Shown: positions 25,807-34,928 of the stretch, in pieces
How the letters are laid out: each line of letters starts with the position of its first letter
Position numbering within the stretch: position 1 is the stretch's first letter
From: Sphingomonas sp. CL5.1
GTDB lineage: Bacteria > Pseudomonadota > Alphaproteobacteria > Sphingomonadales > Sphingomonadaceae
NCBI RefSeq assembly: GCF_013344685.1
Contig: NZ_CP050138.1
Span: 1-64,000, forward strand
Direction: 5' to 3'
DNA: 64,000 nucleotides
Made by a program: the position numbers and the translations under genes
Notes under the pieces: generated by a model
What the model saw: the letters and a program-made list of their open reading frames with translations, nothing else
What the model was told of the DNA's origin: nothing
Databases searched by the model: none

Positions 25807-26811
25807 ATGAGCGATACCGCCGTCCTGCGCCATTATCTCGCGCCGATCCTGCCGCTGCTGGAACCGGTCGAGGTCACCGAGCTGGTGATCAACAAGCCCG
25901 GCGAAGTCGGCATTGAGGATCATCGCGGTTGGCACTGGCATAGCGTTGCCGAACTCGACAGCGACTGGCTAGCGACGCTGGCCGTCGCGGCCGCAAGCTT
26001 CACTCGGCAGGACGTCAATGCCGAGACCCCGATCTGCTCGACGATCTTGCCGGGCGGGGAGCGGTGCCAGATCGTCATACCCTCGGTGACGCCGAACGGG
26101 GCGCCGTCCTTCACGGTGCGTAAGCCGTCCCGGGTCAACCTTGCGATCGATCAGCTCGCGCAGACCGGCCTGTTCAAGGGAACCCGTTCAGCGGCGCTTG
26201 GGCTTGGCGAGGTCGATGCCCAATTGGTGGCACAGCGCGACGCCGGCGACTGGCCGGCTTTCTTCAGGACCGCCGTCGCCGCCCGCAAGAATATCCTGGT
26301 GAGCGGCGCGACCGGCTCCGGCAAGACCACTTTCGCCAAGGCGCTAATCCAGTTGATCCCGCCCGACGAGCGGTTGCTCACGATCGAGGATACGCGCGAG
26401 CTCGTCGTCGAGCATCGCAATGTCGTGCACATGGTTTATTCGAGCGAGCGACAGGGCCTGGCCAAAGTCGGCCCCAAGCAGCTGCTCGAAAGTGCGCTGC
26501 GCATGCGGCCCGATCGCATCCTTCTGCAGGAGCTACGAGACGGCACTGCCTTCTTTTATCTGCGCAACGTGAACTCGGGCCACCCTGGCTCGATCACAAC
26601 CGTCCATGCCGGCTCGGCCATGGGCGCTTTCGAGCAGCTCACCTTGCTGGTGAAGGAGTCCGAAGGCGGGCGCGATCTGGCCCGCGACGATATCCGTGGG
26701 CTGCTGCACATGCTGGTCGACGTCGTCGTCCAGACCCGCAAGCGCGCCGGAAAATTCGAAGTCGAGGAGGTGTATTTTGACCCGCCTGTCGGACGCGCGA
26801 CCGCTCACTAA
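25807..26811 (+). CDS. virB11: VirB11 secretion ATPase
   Basis: A 334-aa hexameric traffic ATPase. The N-domain has LEPVEVTELVINKPGEVGIE; the C-domain has Walker A GATGSGKT (about 167-174), the Asp box LLTIEDTRELVV, Walker B-like MRPDRILLQELRDGTAF and the His box NVNSGHPGSITTVHAGSA. All hallmarks of VirB11 are present. The gene follows virB10 by 3 bp and its end overlaps the start of virD4. Confidence 0.93.
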   Translation: MSDTAVLRHYLAPILPLLEPVEVTELVINKPGEVGIEDHRGWHWHSVAELDSDWLATLAVAAASFTRQDVNAETPICSTILPGGERCQIVIPSVTPNGAPSFTVRKPSRVNLAIDQLAQTGLFKGTRSAALGLGEVDAQLVAQRDAGDWPAFFRTAVAARKNILVSGATGSGKTTFAKALIQLIPPDERLLTIEDTRELVVEHRNVVHMVYSSERQGLAKVGPKQLLESALRMRPDRILLQELRDGTAFFYLRNVNSGHPGSITTVHAGSAMGAFEQLTLLVKESEGGRDLARDDIRGLLHMLVDVVVQTRKRAGKFEVEEVYFDPPVGRATAH

Positions 26812-28789
26812 GGTCGCGATCGTCGCGGGGATGCTCGCGGCAACCTTTTTGGCATGTGCCTTGTGCGCGGTGCTGGTCGCGCTCGTCGGCCTCAACCAGA
26901 TCGGCCCGCGCATGCAGGTCTCGGCGATACCCGGATGGCTCTGGTACTATCGCGGCGACCCGCTGCTGCATCTGTGGCTGGAGCGCGGTGCGCTGGTCAG
27001 CGGCGCCATCGCCTTCGTCATCCTGCTCATCATCCTGAAGCGGGGGCGCACGCTCCATGGCGAGGCACGGTTCGCGCGCGAAAGCGAGATCCGGCGCGAA
27101 CATCTGCGCAGCAACAGCGGGATCATCGTCGGGCAGAAAGGCGGCCGCTATCTGGTTTTCGGTGGCACCGAACATGTCTTGCTCGAGGCGCCGACGCGCG
27201 CCGGAAAGGGCGTCGGCGTGGTGATCCCCAATCTTCTGAGTTGGGCGGACTCGGTGGTGGTGCTCGATGTGAAGCGCGAGAATTGGGACATCACCGCAGG
27301 TTTTCGCGCACGGCATGGCCAAGCGGTTTATCTGTTCGATCCGCTCGATCCCGAAGGGCGAAGCGCCCGCTACAATCCCTTGAGCTTCATCGACCGGCTC
27401 GACGACACCGATGTGATCAATGAACTCCAGAAGATCGGCGGCATGTTGTTTCCGGCTACGGAAAAGGCTGATCCGTTCTGGGCGGAAGCGGCGCGAGCCG
27501 CCTTCGTCGGCGTCGGCGCCCTTGTCGCGGCCAATCCCGCCCTCCCCTTCACGATAGGCGAAATCTATCGGCGACTGACGACGGGCGATCCGAAGGTCGA
27601 ACTGCCGAAGGTCGTCGAAGAGGCCCAGCGCCGCGGCCAGCGGCTGAGCCAGGCCTGTGTGTCGGCGCTGAGTGACTTCACCTCCGCGTCGGACAACACA
27701 TTTTCGGGCATCAAGCAGACGATCACCTCGAAGCTCAATCTCTGGCTCAATCCCTATGTCGATGCCGCGACGTCAGAGACCGATTTCGATCTGCGCCAAA
27801 TCCGCCGCGAGCGGATATCGATCTATCTTGGGGTCTCGCCCGACAATATCGACCGGATCGCGCCCGTCTATAACCTCTTCCTCCAGCAGCTGATCGATCT
27901 CAATACGCGAGAACTGCCTGAGAATGGCGGCCGCGTGCCAGTGCTCATTCTGCTCGACGAATTCGCCCGCCTCGGCAAGGCGCCGGTCATCGCATCGGCT
28001 TTTTCCTATGTTGCAGGCTACGGGCTTCGCCTGTTGCCAGTCATCCAGAGCCGGTCCCAGCCCCGCAGTATCTATGGCGTGGACGTCACCGACGAGATCA
28101 TCGCCAACTGCGGTCTGGAGATCGTATTCACACCCAAGGAGCTGAAGGTCGCCAACGAACTGTCCGAGCGGCTCGGTTTTTTCACGATGAACGTCAAATC
28201 GAAAAGCCGGACGATCCATGGCCTGCTCGCCAACCGCAGCGTGTCGGAATCGGACCAGCGGCGCGCGCTGATGATGCCCCAGGAACTGATGCAGATGCCC
28301 AAGGGAGACCTTCTGCTGATGCGCGGTGGCATTCCGCCCGTCAGGGGCCGCAAGATCGAGTATTTCCGCTCGAAGCGCTTCACGAACCGGATCAGTGACC
28401 CACCCAAGGTCGCGCCGCGTCCGATCGCGATCAACGCCGTGTCGTCCGCCGCCAAATTGGCAGGCGGGGCGAGCAGCAGTGATCCGTTGGCGCAGGCCCT
28501 TAGCGCGAAGCGGGCTGCTCTGTTGAACGACGGTCCAGAGACTGCGGCAACGGAGCAGGCGCAATCCAGCGCGCGCGCGTTGACCGATGACGAACTGTCG
28601 GGCTTTGCCGAAATCACCGATGACATGTTGGTGCTCGGCGACATGGTGGATCTGCCACCCCCCGGCGACGAACAGGCCGCTATTGCCTTTGTCACGGCGA
28701 TGACGGCCCGGGCCGTTCTTGAGCCCGTGGGTGCCGGCGCCCAATCTCCAGCATTTGTGACCGAGAGGCATGACCATGGCAGAGAGTGA
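26777..28789 (+). CDS. virD4: VirD4/TraG type IV coupling protein
   Basis: A 670-aa coupling ATPase that brings relaxase-bound DNA to the channel. Two N-terminal membrane helices (about 11-37 and 73-93) precede the P-loop APTRAGKGVG (about 138-147), then WADSVVVLDVKRENW and Walker B VLILLDEFARLGKAP. The end is Gln/Ala-rich and acidic. I place the start at TTG 26777, inside virB11, because GAGGAGG lies 6 nt upstream and the first residues lead directly into the membrane helix. The frame upstream of it is a virB11 shadow. Confidence 0.9.
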   Translation: MTRLSDARPLTKVAIVAGMLAATFLACALCAVLVALVGLNQIGPRMQVSAIPGWLWYYRGDPLLHLWLERGALVSGAIAFVILLIILKRGRTLHGEARFARESEIRREHLRSNSGIIVGQKGGRYLVFGGTEHVLLEAPTRAGKGVGVVIPNLLSWADSVVVLDVKRENWDITAGFRARHGQAVYLFDPLDPEGRSARYNPLSFIDRLDDTDVINELQKIGGMLFPATEKADPFWAEAARAAFVGVGALVAANPALPFTIGEIYRRLTTGDPKVELPKVVEEAQRRGQRLSQACVSALSDFTSASDNTFSGIKQTITSKLNLWLNPYVDAATSETDFDLRQIRRERISIYLGVSPDNIDRIAPVYNLFLQQLIDLNTRELPENGGRVPVLILLDEFARLGKAPVIASAFSYVAGYGLRLLPVIQSRSQPRSIYGVDVTDEIIANCGLEIVFTPKELKVANELSERLGFFTMNVKSKSRTIHGLLANRSVSESDQRRALMMPQELMQMPKGDLLLMRGGIPPVRGRKIEYFRSKRFTNRISDPPKVAPRPIAINAVSSAAKLAGGASSSDPLAQALSAKRAALLNDGPETAATEQAQSSARALTDDELSGFAEITDDMLVLGDMVDLPPPGDEQAAIAFVTAMTARAVLEPVGAGAQSPAFVTERHDHGRE

Positions 28790-29735
28790 TCGCAAGCAAT
28801 CGGGTACGGCGCGGACCACTACCAACAGCGTTGGCATCGACGCCGCCGAACGGCGCAAGGCGCGGGCGCCTGGGTCGGTTCCGCCGGAAAGGTCCTCGCC
28901 TGGGGGATCGAAGGATGGTCCCACTGAAGCGCCTGATCATGCCGGGGCTGTCGGTGCGCCGCGCCGCGCGCCCAAGGTGCATTCCCTCGAGGCGGGCGAT
29001 GTGCCGGAGAGCGTGCGGAAGCGCTATTATGCCGACAAGGCAAAATGGTCGGGCGAACCCGCCTTTTTCACGACGGCGCAAGCAAAGGATCCCGCGTTTC
29101 GCGATCAGGGCCGGCGCCTAGTCACGGCGACGGAGAGCCAGGAAGTCGTCAAGGATCTGGTGGCGATCGCACAACACCGCAATTGGGATCGGATTCACGT
29201 CACGGGATCGGAAGAATTTCGGCGATCGGTCTGGATCGAGGCCAGTCAAAAGGGGCTGGAGGTACGTGGCTACAAGCCCAATGATCGCGATCTCCAGGAG
29301 CTCGACCGGCTCCGCGGAGAGACGAGCCGCAATACGATCGCGCCCATGGCAGCCCGTGACGTCGATGTCGCCCGTGGGTCAACCGGGATAAGCCGCCAGA
29401 GCGATGGCAATGGTTTGGAACGGCCCGATGCCCGGCGCGGCGATCGTGGCAACACGCCGAATGATAGAGCGGTCGACAGCCAGATGCGCGTGATGGAAGC
29501 GGTGATCCGACGGACCTTGTTCGACAATCCCGAAGCGGTCGCGCGGGTGATGACAGTCGCCCGCACGCAGCTCGATGCGCATATTGCGGCGGGACGGAAC
29601 ATTCGCCCGGCAATGGTCAAGGACGCCTCGCCGATCGTCAGGCAGGATATAGTCCGCGGCCGTGGCCCAGCCACGCCCCCCATCCCTCGTCCAGGTCGCG
29701 AGCCCAAGCCCCAGGAACGCAGCCGGTCTCGGTGA
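28776..29735 (+). CDS. LPD7-domain conjugation-associated protein
   Basis: A 319-aa protein with a disordered N-terminus (Arg/Pro/Ser rich), an LPD7-like domain at about 83-185 (AFFTTAQAKDPAFRDQGRRL, SQEVVKDLVAIAQHRNWDRI, RSVWIEASQKGLEVRGYKP) and a basic C-terminus (PRPGREPKPQERSRSR). LPD7 is usually a C-terminal part of relaxases; here it stands alone, 18.5 kb from the relaxase gene. It overlaps virD4 and ends the transfer operon. I prefer ATG 28776 because GAGAGG lies 8 nt upstream; ATG 28770 is the alternative. Confidence 0.78.
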   Translation: MAESDRKQSGTARTTTNSVGIDAAERRKARAPGSVPPERSSPGGSKDGPTEAPDHAGAVGAPRRAPKVHSLEAGDVPESVRKRYYADKAKWSGEPAFFTTAQAKDPAFRDQGRRLVTATESQEVVKDLVAIAQHRNWDRIHVTGSEEFRRSVWIEASQKGLEVRGYKPNDRDLQELDRLRGETSRNTIAPMAARDVDVARGSTGISRQSDGNGLERPDARRGDRGNTPNDRAVDSQMRVMEAVIRRTLFDNPEAVARVMTVARTQLDAHIAAGRNIRPAMVKDASPIVRQDIVRGRGPATPPIPRPGREPKPQERSRSR

Positions 29736-29777
29736 CCGGGGATCAATCGGCTCCTGATTTAAGAACCGCCACTTTTG

Positions 29778-29913
29778 TTCGCCTGTGCCGAACATTTATC
29801 AAAATTGATAAACCGCGAACAGCCCAACCCCAGGCCTGTCGGATGTATACTGTCTGCGCGAACCGTCCCACATAGCACGACAATCTTGCCAGATAATATA
29901 ATTGCCGTTATAT
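29778..29913. promoter_or_regulatory. Cluster of inverted repeats upstream of abiE 1
   Basis: The 212-bp, AT-richer gap before the first AbiE operon holds three inverted repeats. GTTCG-N7-CGAAC is at 29777-29793. TTTATCAA-AA-TTGATAAA is at 29795-29812. ATATAA-N6-TTATAT is at 29896-29913, 34 bp before the TTG start. They are candidate operator sites for autoregulation by the AbiEi antitoxin; the last could overlap the promoter. Confidence 0.4.
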
Positions 29914-29947
29914 CGAACGCGCCATACATCGCCCAGAGAGGCTCAGA

Positions 29948-30778
29948 TTGCGCGAAGGATATAATCTTAAGAGGCTTGGGCCTCGTGCCGCTCAGCTGAT
30001 CGTCGAACTGAACGAGCGCCGTCAGCCGATTTTTTCGCTCGCGGACGTCACCGCGATCACAGGTCTGAGCCCATCATCGGCACGTAGCCTCGTCGCGAAC
30101 ACCGAAGCGCGCGGGATCGTCACGCGCCTAAAGCCTGGTCTCTACAATCTGGTGCCATTCGAGCGGGGCCGCGACACCGAGCATGTGAGCGATCCTTACC
30201 TCATCGCAAGAACGCTGGTTGGCGACGCGGACTACTTCATCTCCCACGGCAGCGCCCTAGAGCTGCACCGCATGGTCACCCAACCGCAGTTGGCCATCAT
30301 CGTCTCCTGCGCCAAACGGCTGCGCCCGCAGCACATCCATGGGTATGAGTTCCGCTTCGTCGACGTCAAACCGCAGGATTTCTTCGGTCTGACCGAGATC
30401 TGGATTACATCCGAAGAGCAAGTCAGGGTCAGCGACCCCGAGCGGACCATCATCGATGGTCTCGACCGTCCGCAATATGTCGGTGGCGTCACGGAGGTTG
30501 CCAAGGGGCTCTGGATGAAGCGCGACACGCTGCGGGTCGAACTGATGATCGAATACGCGCTTCGCCTCGGCGTTGGCGCGGTGATCCGCCGCCTGGGCTA
30601 TCTGCTGGAATTTTACGAACTGGCCGACGCAGCCGCATTGGCACCGCTGCGCGCGCGGCTGACGCCGACCTATCAGCGTCTTGATCCCCTGTTTCCCAAT
30701 GAGGGCAGGATGCTGGCCCGCTGGCGCATCCGACTCAACGTCGAGCCCGATGAACTCGATATAATCCGGAGCAGCTGA
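29948..30778 (+). CDS. abiEi: AbiEi-family type IV antitoxin
   Basis: A 276-aa antitoxin and transcriptional repressor. The N-terminal winged helix (about 15-60, FSLADVTAITGLSPSSARSLV then IVTRLKPGLYNLVPF) binds the promoter. The central and C-terminal part (YFISHGSALELHRM, VSDPERTIIDGLDRPQYVGG) is the AbiEi antitoxin domain. The start is TTG 29948 with GAGAGG 6 nt upstream. The stop overlaps the toxin ATG, so the pair is translationally coupled. Such systems act against phage and stabilise elements. Confidence 0.87.
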   Translation: MREGYNLKRLGPRAAQLIVELNERRQPIFSLADVTAITGLSPSSARSLVANTEARGIVTRLKPGLYNLVPFERGRDTEHVSDPYLIARTLVGDADYFISHGSALELHRMVTQPQLAIIVSCAKRLRPQHIHGYEFRFVDVKPQDFFGLTEIWITSEEQVRVSDPERTIIDGLDRPQYVGGVTEVAKGLWMKRDTLRVELMIEYALRLGVGAVIRRLGYLLEFYELADAAALAPLRARLTPTYQRLDPLFPNEGRMLARWRIRLNVEPDELDIIRSS

Positions 30779-31611
30779 TGATTCCCCAGCGCGATCTCTC
30801 CCGTATCGCCAACGGCCTTCTCAAGCCTCGCGGCCGCCGCGTGCCCGAGGCGGTGATCGAACGCGACTATTGCCTGGCCTGGTTCCTGACCGGTCTGGCC
30901 CAGCATCCTTTACGCGAATTTCTTGCCTTCAAGGGCGGGACGGCATTGCGGCGTTGCTGGTTCGAGAATTACCGCTTTTCCGAGGATCTCGATTTTTCGC
31001 TGATCAAGCCGATCGAACTGGACGAGATCCTATCAGGACTGAACCAGATCTTCGCGATCGTCGAGGCGGCGTCGGGAATCAACATGACCTATGACCGGCC
31101 CGATCGGCACGGTCATCAGAACACCCACACCTTCTATCTGAGCTACAAAGGCCCCCTACCCGCGCGCAGCGACGTAAAAGTCGATATCACGATCAATGAG
31201 GTGTTCTGCTTTCCGCTGACTGAACGCCCGATCCTGCGGACCTTCGAAGAATTTGCCGACCTGCCTGAAGGCCCGACGGTGCTCGCCTATAGCCTGGCGG
31301 AGATATTCGTCGAAAAGTTGGCGGCACTGTCGGACAAGGCGCGAACCGAGCCGCGCGATCTCTACGACCTTTGGAATTTGCTCGAGGAGCGTGACATTCG
31401 ACCAGCGGAATATCTCGCCGAGTTCGCCCAGAAGCTCATCCTTCGAGAACGCACGCCCAACGGCGTGACCGCCGCGATCGCCGCGAAAGAGAAGCGTCTG
31501 AGTACCCTCTGGACTGGACGATTGCAGCAGCAGATGAGCGATCTGCCGCCATTCGAAGGGGTATTCCGCGAGGTTATGCGCGTGCTGCGCGAAGCCGATC
31601 TACCAGAATAA
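30778..31611 (+). CDS. abiEii: AbiEii-family type IV toxin (nucleotidyltransferase)
   Basis: A 277-aa toxin. The nucleotidyltransferase signature is FLAFKGGTALRRCWFENYRFSEDLDFSLI (GG-T/S plus two Asp, about 57-80), followed by VKVDITINEVFCFPL and an EIFVEKLAALSDKARTEPRDLYDLW segment near 180-200. All are AbiEii features. The family is thought to transfer nucleotides to tRNA or another acceptor; here it is paired with the antitoxin directly upstream. Confidence 0.87.
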   Translation: MIPQRDLSRIANGLLKPRGRRVPEAVIERDYCLAWFLTGLAQHPLREFLAFKGGTALRRCWFENYRFSEDLDFSLIKPIELDEILSGLNQIFAIVEAASGINMTYDRPDRHGHQNTHTFYLSYKGPLPARSDVKVDITINEVFCFPLTERPILRTFEEFADLPEGPTVLAYSLAEIFVEKLAALSDKARTEPRDLYDLWNLLEERDIRPAEYLAEFAQKLILRERTPNGVTAAIAAKEKRLSTLWTGRLQQQMSDLPPFEGVFREVMRVLREADLPE

Positions 31612-31684
31612 GAGGTAGAAGCTCAGACGGCCGCCGCGGGCAAACCTAACTATTCCTTCCTGGAGTACGTAACCTTCGGATCAG

Positions 31685-32308
31685 TTATGGCGCACTCGGG
31701 GTTCTTCGCGAAAATACGAAGGTCCGCCAGCGATGCTCCAGCCGGCCTAAGGCATCCGATGCGAAATTCTGACGGAAAAGGCTCAGGCCCGCATCATCGG
31801 CCGCTGTGAGAATGTCATTGTCACTATGCGCGTGCACGAGTTCCGCCGGCTCACCGCCCACCGGGTTTCTAAGATTGATAGCCAGCATGCCGCCGGCCTC
31901 GAGCAGCCGGGCCATGGTGGCGAAGCTCGGGGCTAATTCATGCCGCGGAACAAGCATCAGCACCGCTGAGCACAGAATGAAGGCAAAGCATTGATCCTTG
32001 GCGCACAGCGACGAAAGATCGGGCAAGCGATCGTCGACCCATTCAATGCGGCCATCCGTGCAGGCCATTTGCCGGAAGGCCGCAGAAGGTTCGACGGCGG
32101 TCACCCGGAAACCCAGTGCCGCGAGCGCCCGGGCATCGCGACCGCTCCCAGCACCGACATCGAGCACTGCGGCACCCGCAGCTGGAAGCAAATCAGTGAG
32201 GCCGGCATGGACGCTGTCGAAGGTCACGCTGTCATACCGTCGCGCGAAGGCTGACGCATCCTGATCGTAATAATCGACCGCGTCTTGAGGGTCGGTGAGG
32301 GCCATCAC
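31685..32308 (-). CDS. Class I SAM-dependent methyltransferase
   Basis: A 207-aa Rossmann methyltransferase. Motif I is VLDVGAGSGRDARALAALG (about 49-67), with the motif II Glu in VTAVEPSAAF and later MLAINLRNPV. The N-terminal helix YDQDASAFARRYDSV is common in this superfamily. The substrate is not visible: no DNA-methylase (N/D)PPY motif is present, so it is not a restriction-type DNA methylase. It overlaps the membrane-protein gene by 4 bp, so the two form a small operon running away from sspA. Confidence 0.78.
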   Translation of the reverse strand: MMALTDPQDAVDYYDQDASAFARRYDSVTFDSVHAGLTDLLPAAGAAVLDVGAGSGRDARALAALGFRVTAVEPSAAFRQMACTDGRIEWVDDRLPDLSSLCAKDQCFAFILCSAVLMLVPRHELAPSFATMARLLEAGGMLAINLRNPVGGEPAELVHAHSDNDILTAADDAGLSLFRQNFASDALGRLEHRWRTFVFSRRTPSAP

Positions 32309-32757
32309 TGTACCTTGACCGGCGCGCCTGGAGGGGCACGCGGGGCCGGTGGCACCGGGCCCGATGCGGCGCCCTTGGTAAAATATTTCGCAGGGCAGGC
32401 GCCTGCCACAAAGGATCCGATCGCCGCCATCAAGAGAAGCAGCGAAAACAGGATAACGATCGTGAAATCGAACTTGATCTTGTGGAGGTTATCAAGCTTG
32501 CGAATATCGTTGAGCACGCTTTGCATGACCAGACGAAGCCGCAGCAAAGCGCCGATCATGATGAGATTGGCAAGCCCCGCAAAGATGAGCAGCATCGAGC
32601 GAGCACCTGTGCTCATATCGAAGCTTGCAACGGCAAACCACAAGCCACCGGTTAACGTCATAATGATCAGAGGCGACTGCCACAGGAAGCCGTTCAAAGA
32701 ACGAAAATCCTGGCAGCGCTGGTCGTATATCACCGCGTCATCTACAGGGATGGTCAT
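32305..32757 (-). CDS. Three-helix membrane protein of unknown function
   Basis: A 150-aa protein that I do not recognise. Hydrophobic helices lie at about 26-43 (SPLIIMTLTGGLWFAVAS), 51-72 (MLLIFAGLANLIMIGALL) and 96-118 (FTIVILFSLLLLMAAIGSFV), with a basic coil between helices 2 and 3 and a Pro-rich C-terminal tail. ATG 32757 is preferred; 32766 would add three residues. It is coupled to the methyltransferase gene and transcribed divergently from sspA. A membrane effector role is only a guess from location. Confidence 0.6.
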   Translation of the reverse strand: MTIPVDDAVIYDQRCQDFRSLNGFLWQSPLIIMTLTGGLWFAVASFDMSTGARSMLLIFAGLANLIMIGALLRLRLVMQSVLNDIRKLDNLHKIKFDFTIVILFSLLLLMAAIGSFVAGACPAKYFTKGAASGPVPPAPRAPPGAPVKVQ

Positions 32758-32825
32758 GCCTCGCACTGCTCCTTTGCCACACAGTCATAGCACGAACCGC
32801 GCCGCTGCGCGTGGGCGCGACTGAT

Positions 32826-33998
32826 ATGCAGTCGGTGCCCATCTATCTCGATGGATTCGCCACGCTTCCACTGGCGGATGAAGCGCGCGCCGCGATGCTG
32901 GCCGTCTGGGAACAGCCCGGCAACGCAGGCTCCCCGAACGCTTCTGGCGAACGTGCCGCGCGAATCATCGCCGATGCACGGGCCGACGTCGCCAGTTTGA
33001 TTGGAGCCACCGCGTCGGAAATCATCTTCACCTCCGGGGCGACCGAAGCGAACAATCTCGCGTTGCTCGGCGTCGCCACGGCGACCCGATCTCAGTCCGC
33101 GCGGAGGCGGATTGTCGTCTCGGCGATCGAACATAAGGCGGTGCTGGAGCCAGCAGCCGCCCTTGCCGCAGAGGGATTTGAGGTCAGAATTGCGCCGGTC
33201 GACCGACATGGTCGCCTCGATCTCGAAGCGATGAGCGGGTTGCTCGATGAGACGGTATTGCTGGTCTCGGTGATGCTCGTCAATAACGAGACAGGGGTGA
33301 TCCAGCCGGTAGAAGAGGTAGCGGCCCTCGCCCATCGCGTGGGGGCCTATGTTCATACCGACGCGGCCCAGGCGGCAGGCAAAATTGCTATTGATGTGGC
33401 CGCGCTCGACGTCGACTACCTCAGCCTCTCGGCCCACAAATGCTACGGCCCGATGGGCGTGGGTGCGCTGTATGTAGCCGCCGGTATGCCGGCCCCCGTC
33501 CCGCTGATGCGCGGCGGTGGGCAGCAATCCGGCATCCGGCCGGGCACCGAGCCGGTTCCGTTGATCGCAGGCTTCGGAGCAGCCGCCCGTGTGGCTATCG
33601 CCGACCTCGCCCGAGGCGAAATCGCCGGGCCGACGGCGCGGATCGGCCGGTTGCTCGAAGGACTGGCGAGCCGACAACTGCGGTTTGCGCGGATCACGGG
33701 CGATCACGCGGTGGTGCCCGGCAGCGCCGCAATCGCGATCGACGGCATCGATGGCGATAGCCTTTGCGCCCAGCTGGCGCGTGACGTGTCGCTGTCGACC
33801 GGATCGGCTTGCACCAGCGGACAGATCAGAATCTCCCATGTCCTTGAAGCGATGGGATTTTCTGAAGAGACTGCGCGATCGGTCGTTCGCATTTTCTGCG
33901 ATCGTACTGTGACCGATGCCGATATCGACCGCGCGACTGAAGCCATTGTGGCATCTATCCACCGTTCTCAGCTTGCGACCGGAGAGGTTCGCCAGTAG
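32826..33998 (+). CDS. sspA: Cysteine desulfurase (SspA-type)
   Basis: A 390-aa PLP enzyme that takes sulfur from cysteine. PLP-binding elements are visible: SGATEANNLALLG, SAIEHKAVLEPAAALA with the stacking His, HTDAAQAAG, and the Lys in LSAHKCYGPMGVGALY. The catalytic Cys is in LSTGSACTSG (about 322). ATG 32826 is chosen because MQSVPIYLDGFATLPL matches the usual NifS/IscS start. It lies directly upstream of sspBCD, so it is assigned as the sulfur donor of the phosphorothioation pathway rather than a housekeeping IscS. Confidence 0.88.
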   Translation: MQSVPIYLDGFATLPLADEARAAMLAVWEQPGNAGSPNASGERAARIIADARADVASLIGATASEIIFTSGATEANNLALLGVATATRSQSARRRIVVSAIEHKAVLEPAAALAAEGFEVRIAPVDRHGRLDLEAMSGLLDETVLLVSVMLVNNETGVIQPVEEVAALAHRVGAYVHTDAAQAAGKIAIDVAALDVDYLSLSAHKCYGPMGVGALYVAAGMPAPVPLMRGGGQQSGIRPGTEPVPLIAGFGAAARVAIADLARGEIAGPTARIGRLLEGLASRQLRFARITGDHAVVPGSAAIAIDGIDGDSLCAQLARDVSLSTGSACTSGQIRISHVLEAMGFSEETARSVVRIFCDRTVTDADIDRATEAIVASIHRSQLATGEVRQ

Positions 33999-34007
33999 CG
34001 TTCTCTC

Positions 34008-34928
34008 ATGAGACAAGGCGCGTTCGACAATGATTCGAGAGGGCAGTTCGCGGGACATGAAACCTTCCCGCTTCGCCTGCTATGGCTGAAGAAGGCATTC
34101 GATGCCGTAGCGGAGGGGGCGCCATCTGGAACATTTCAAGAACAAGATGCTATCGCACGCTTTGGCGTAGGGCGCAACATGGCCGCTTCGATCCGCTATT
34201 GGGCGCTCGCCTCGCGGTTCTTCGAGGAGAGCGATAAGCACATTAGGCCGAGCGCGCTCGGCGCACTCGTCCTCGCCGACAAGGGGTTCGACCCCTATGT
34301 CGAACAAGCCTCAACCGTATGGCTGACGCATTGGCACATCGCCAGCGACGCGCACATGACGACCACGGCCTATTATGCCTTCAATGCCCTCGCAGCGATT
34401 GAGTTTGATCCGGCAACGCTGATCGAGGAGCTATTGACGTTGGTCACAGCACGCGGATGGCGGGCGACACGCGGCACCCTGAAGCGCGACGTTGAAGTGT
34501 TCCTGCGCAGTTATGTCCGTCGCGGCGATGCTCTGAATGAGGATGCGGCCGAACCTTTGCTTGCTGAACTCGGGCTCATTCGGGAAGCCCGTCTTGGCGG
34601 CTGGTACGAATTCGTGCGCGGACCAAAGCCCAGCCTGCACGATGGCGTCTTTGCCTATGCGCTTGCGCAGTTCTGGGAACGACAGGGCGGCTCGACCGCG
34701 CTGACCGCCGAACAAATCTGCTATGCGCCCGGTTCGCCAGGCCGGGTCTTCAAGCTTGATGAAGACAGCGTGATCACACGGCTGATGCATCTCGACGAGA
34801 TTACCGATGATGCGTGGCAATGGACCGACACCGCAGGCCTGCGCCAGATTCAGCGGCGCGCCGAGATCGATCCGCTGGAGCTAGCCGCGCTTGCGTATCA
34901 GCGCCACGCGTTGGCGGAAGCGGCATGA
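34008..34928 (+). CDS. sspB: DUF4007 protein, SspB-type phosphorothioation factor
   Basis: A 306-aa protein with the DUF4007 signature near the start (GQFAGHETFPLRLLWLKKAF) followed by FGVGRNMAASIRYWALASRF and a helical C-terminal part. In the SspABCD system the DUF4007 protein SspB nicks DNA as part of single-strand phosphorothioate installation. It follows sspA by 9 bp and overlaps sspC by 4 bp. The presence of DUF4007, not the DndD/DndE genes, is the main reason for calling this Ssp and not Dnd. Confidence 0.85.
   Translation: MRQGAFDNDSRGQFAGHETFPLRLLWLKKAFDAVAEGAPSGTFQEQDAIARFGVGRNMAASIRYWALASRFFEESDKHIRPSALGALVLADKGFDPYVEQASTVWLTHWHIASDAHMTTTAYYAFNALAAIEFDPATLIEELLTLVTARGWRATRGTLKRDVEVFLRSYVRRGDALNEDAAEPLLAELGLIREARLGGWYEFVRGPKPSLHDGVFAYALAQFWERQGGSTALTAEQICYAPGSPGRVFKLDEDSVITRLMHLDEITDDAWQWTDTAGLRQIQRRAEIDPLELAALAYQRHALAEAA

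Noticed and set aside
32754..34058. - strand frame of 434 codons opposite sspA
   Set aside because: Shadow; sspA has all catalytic residues.
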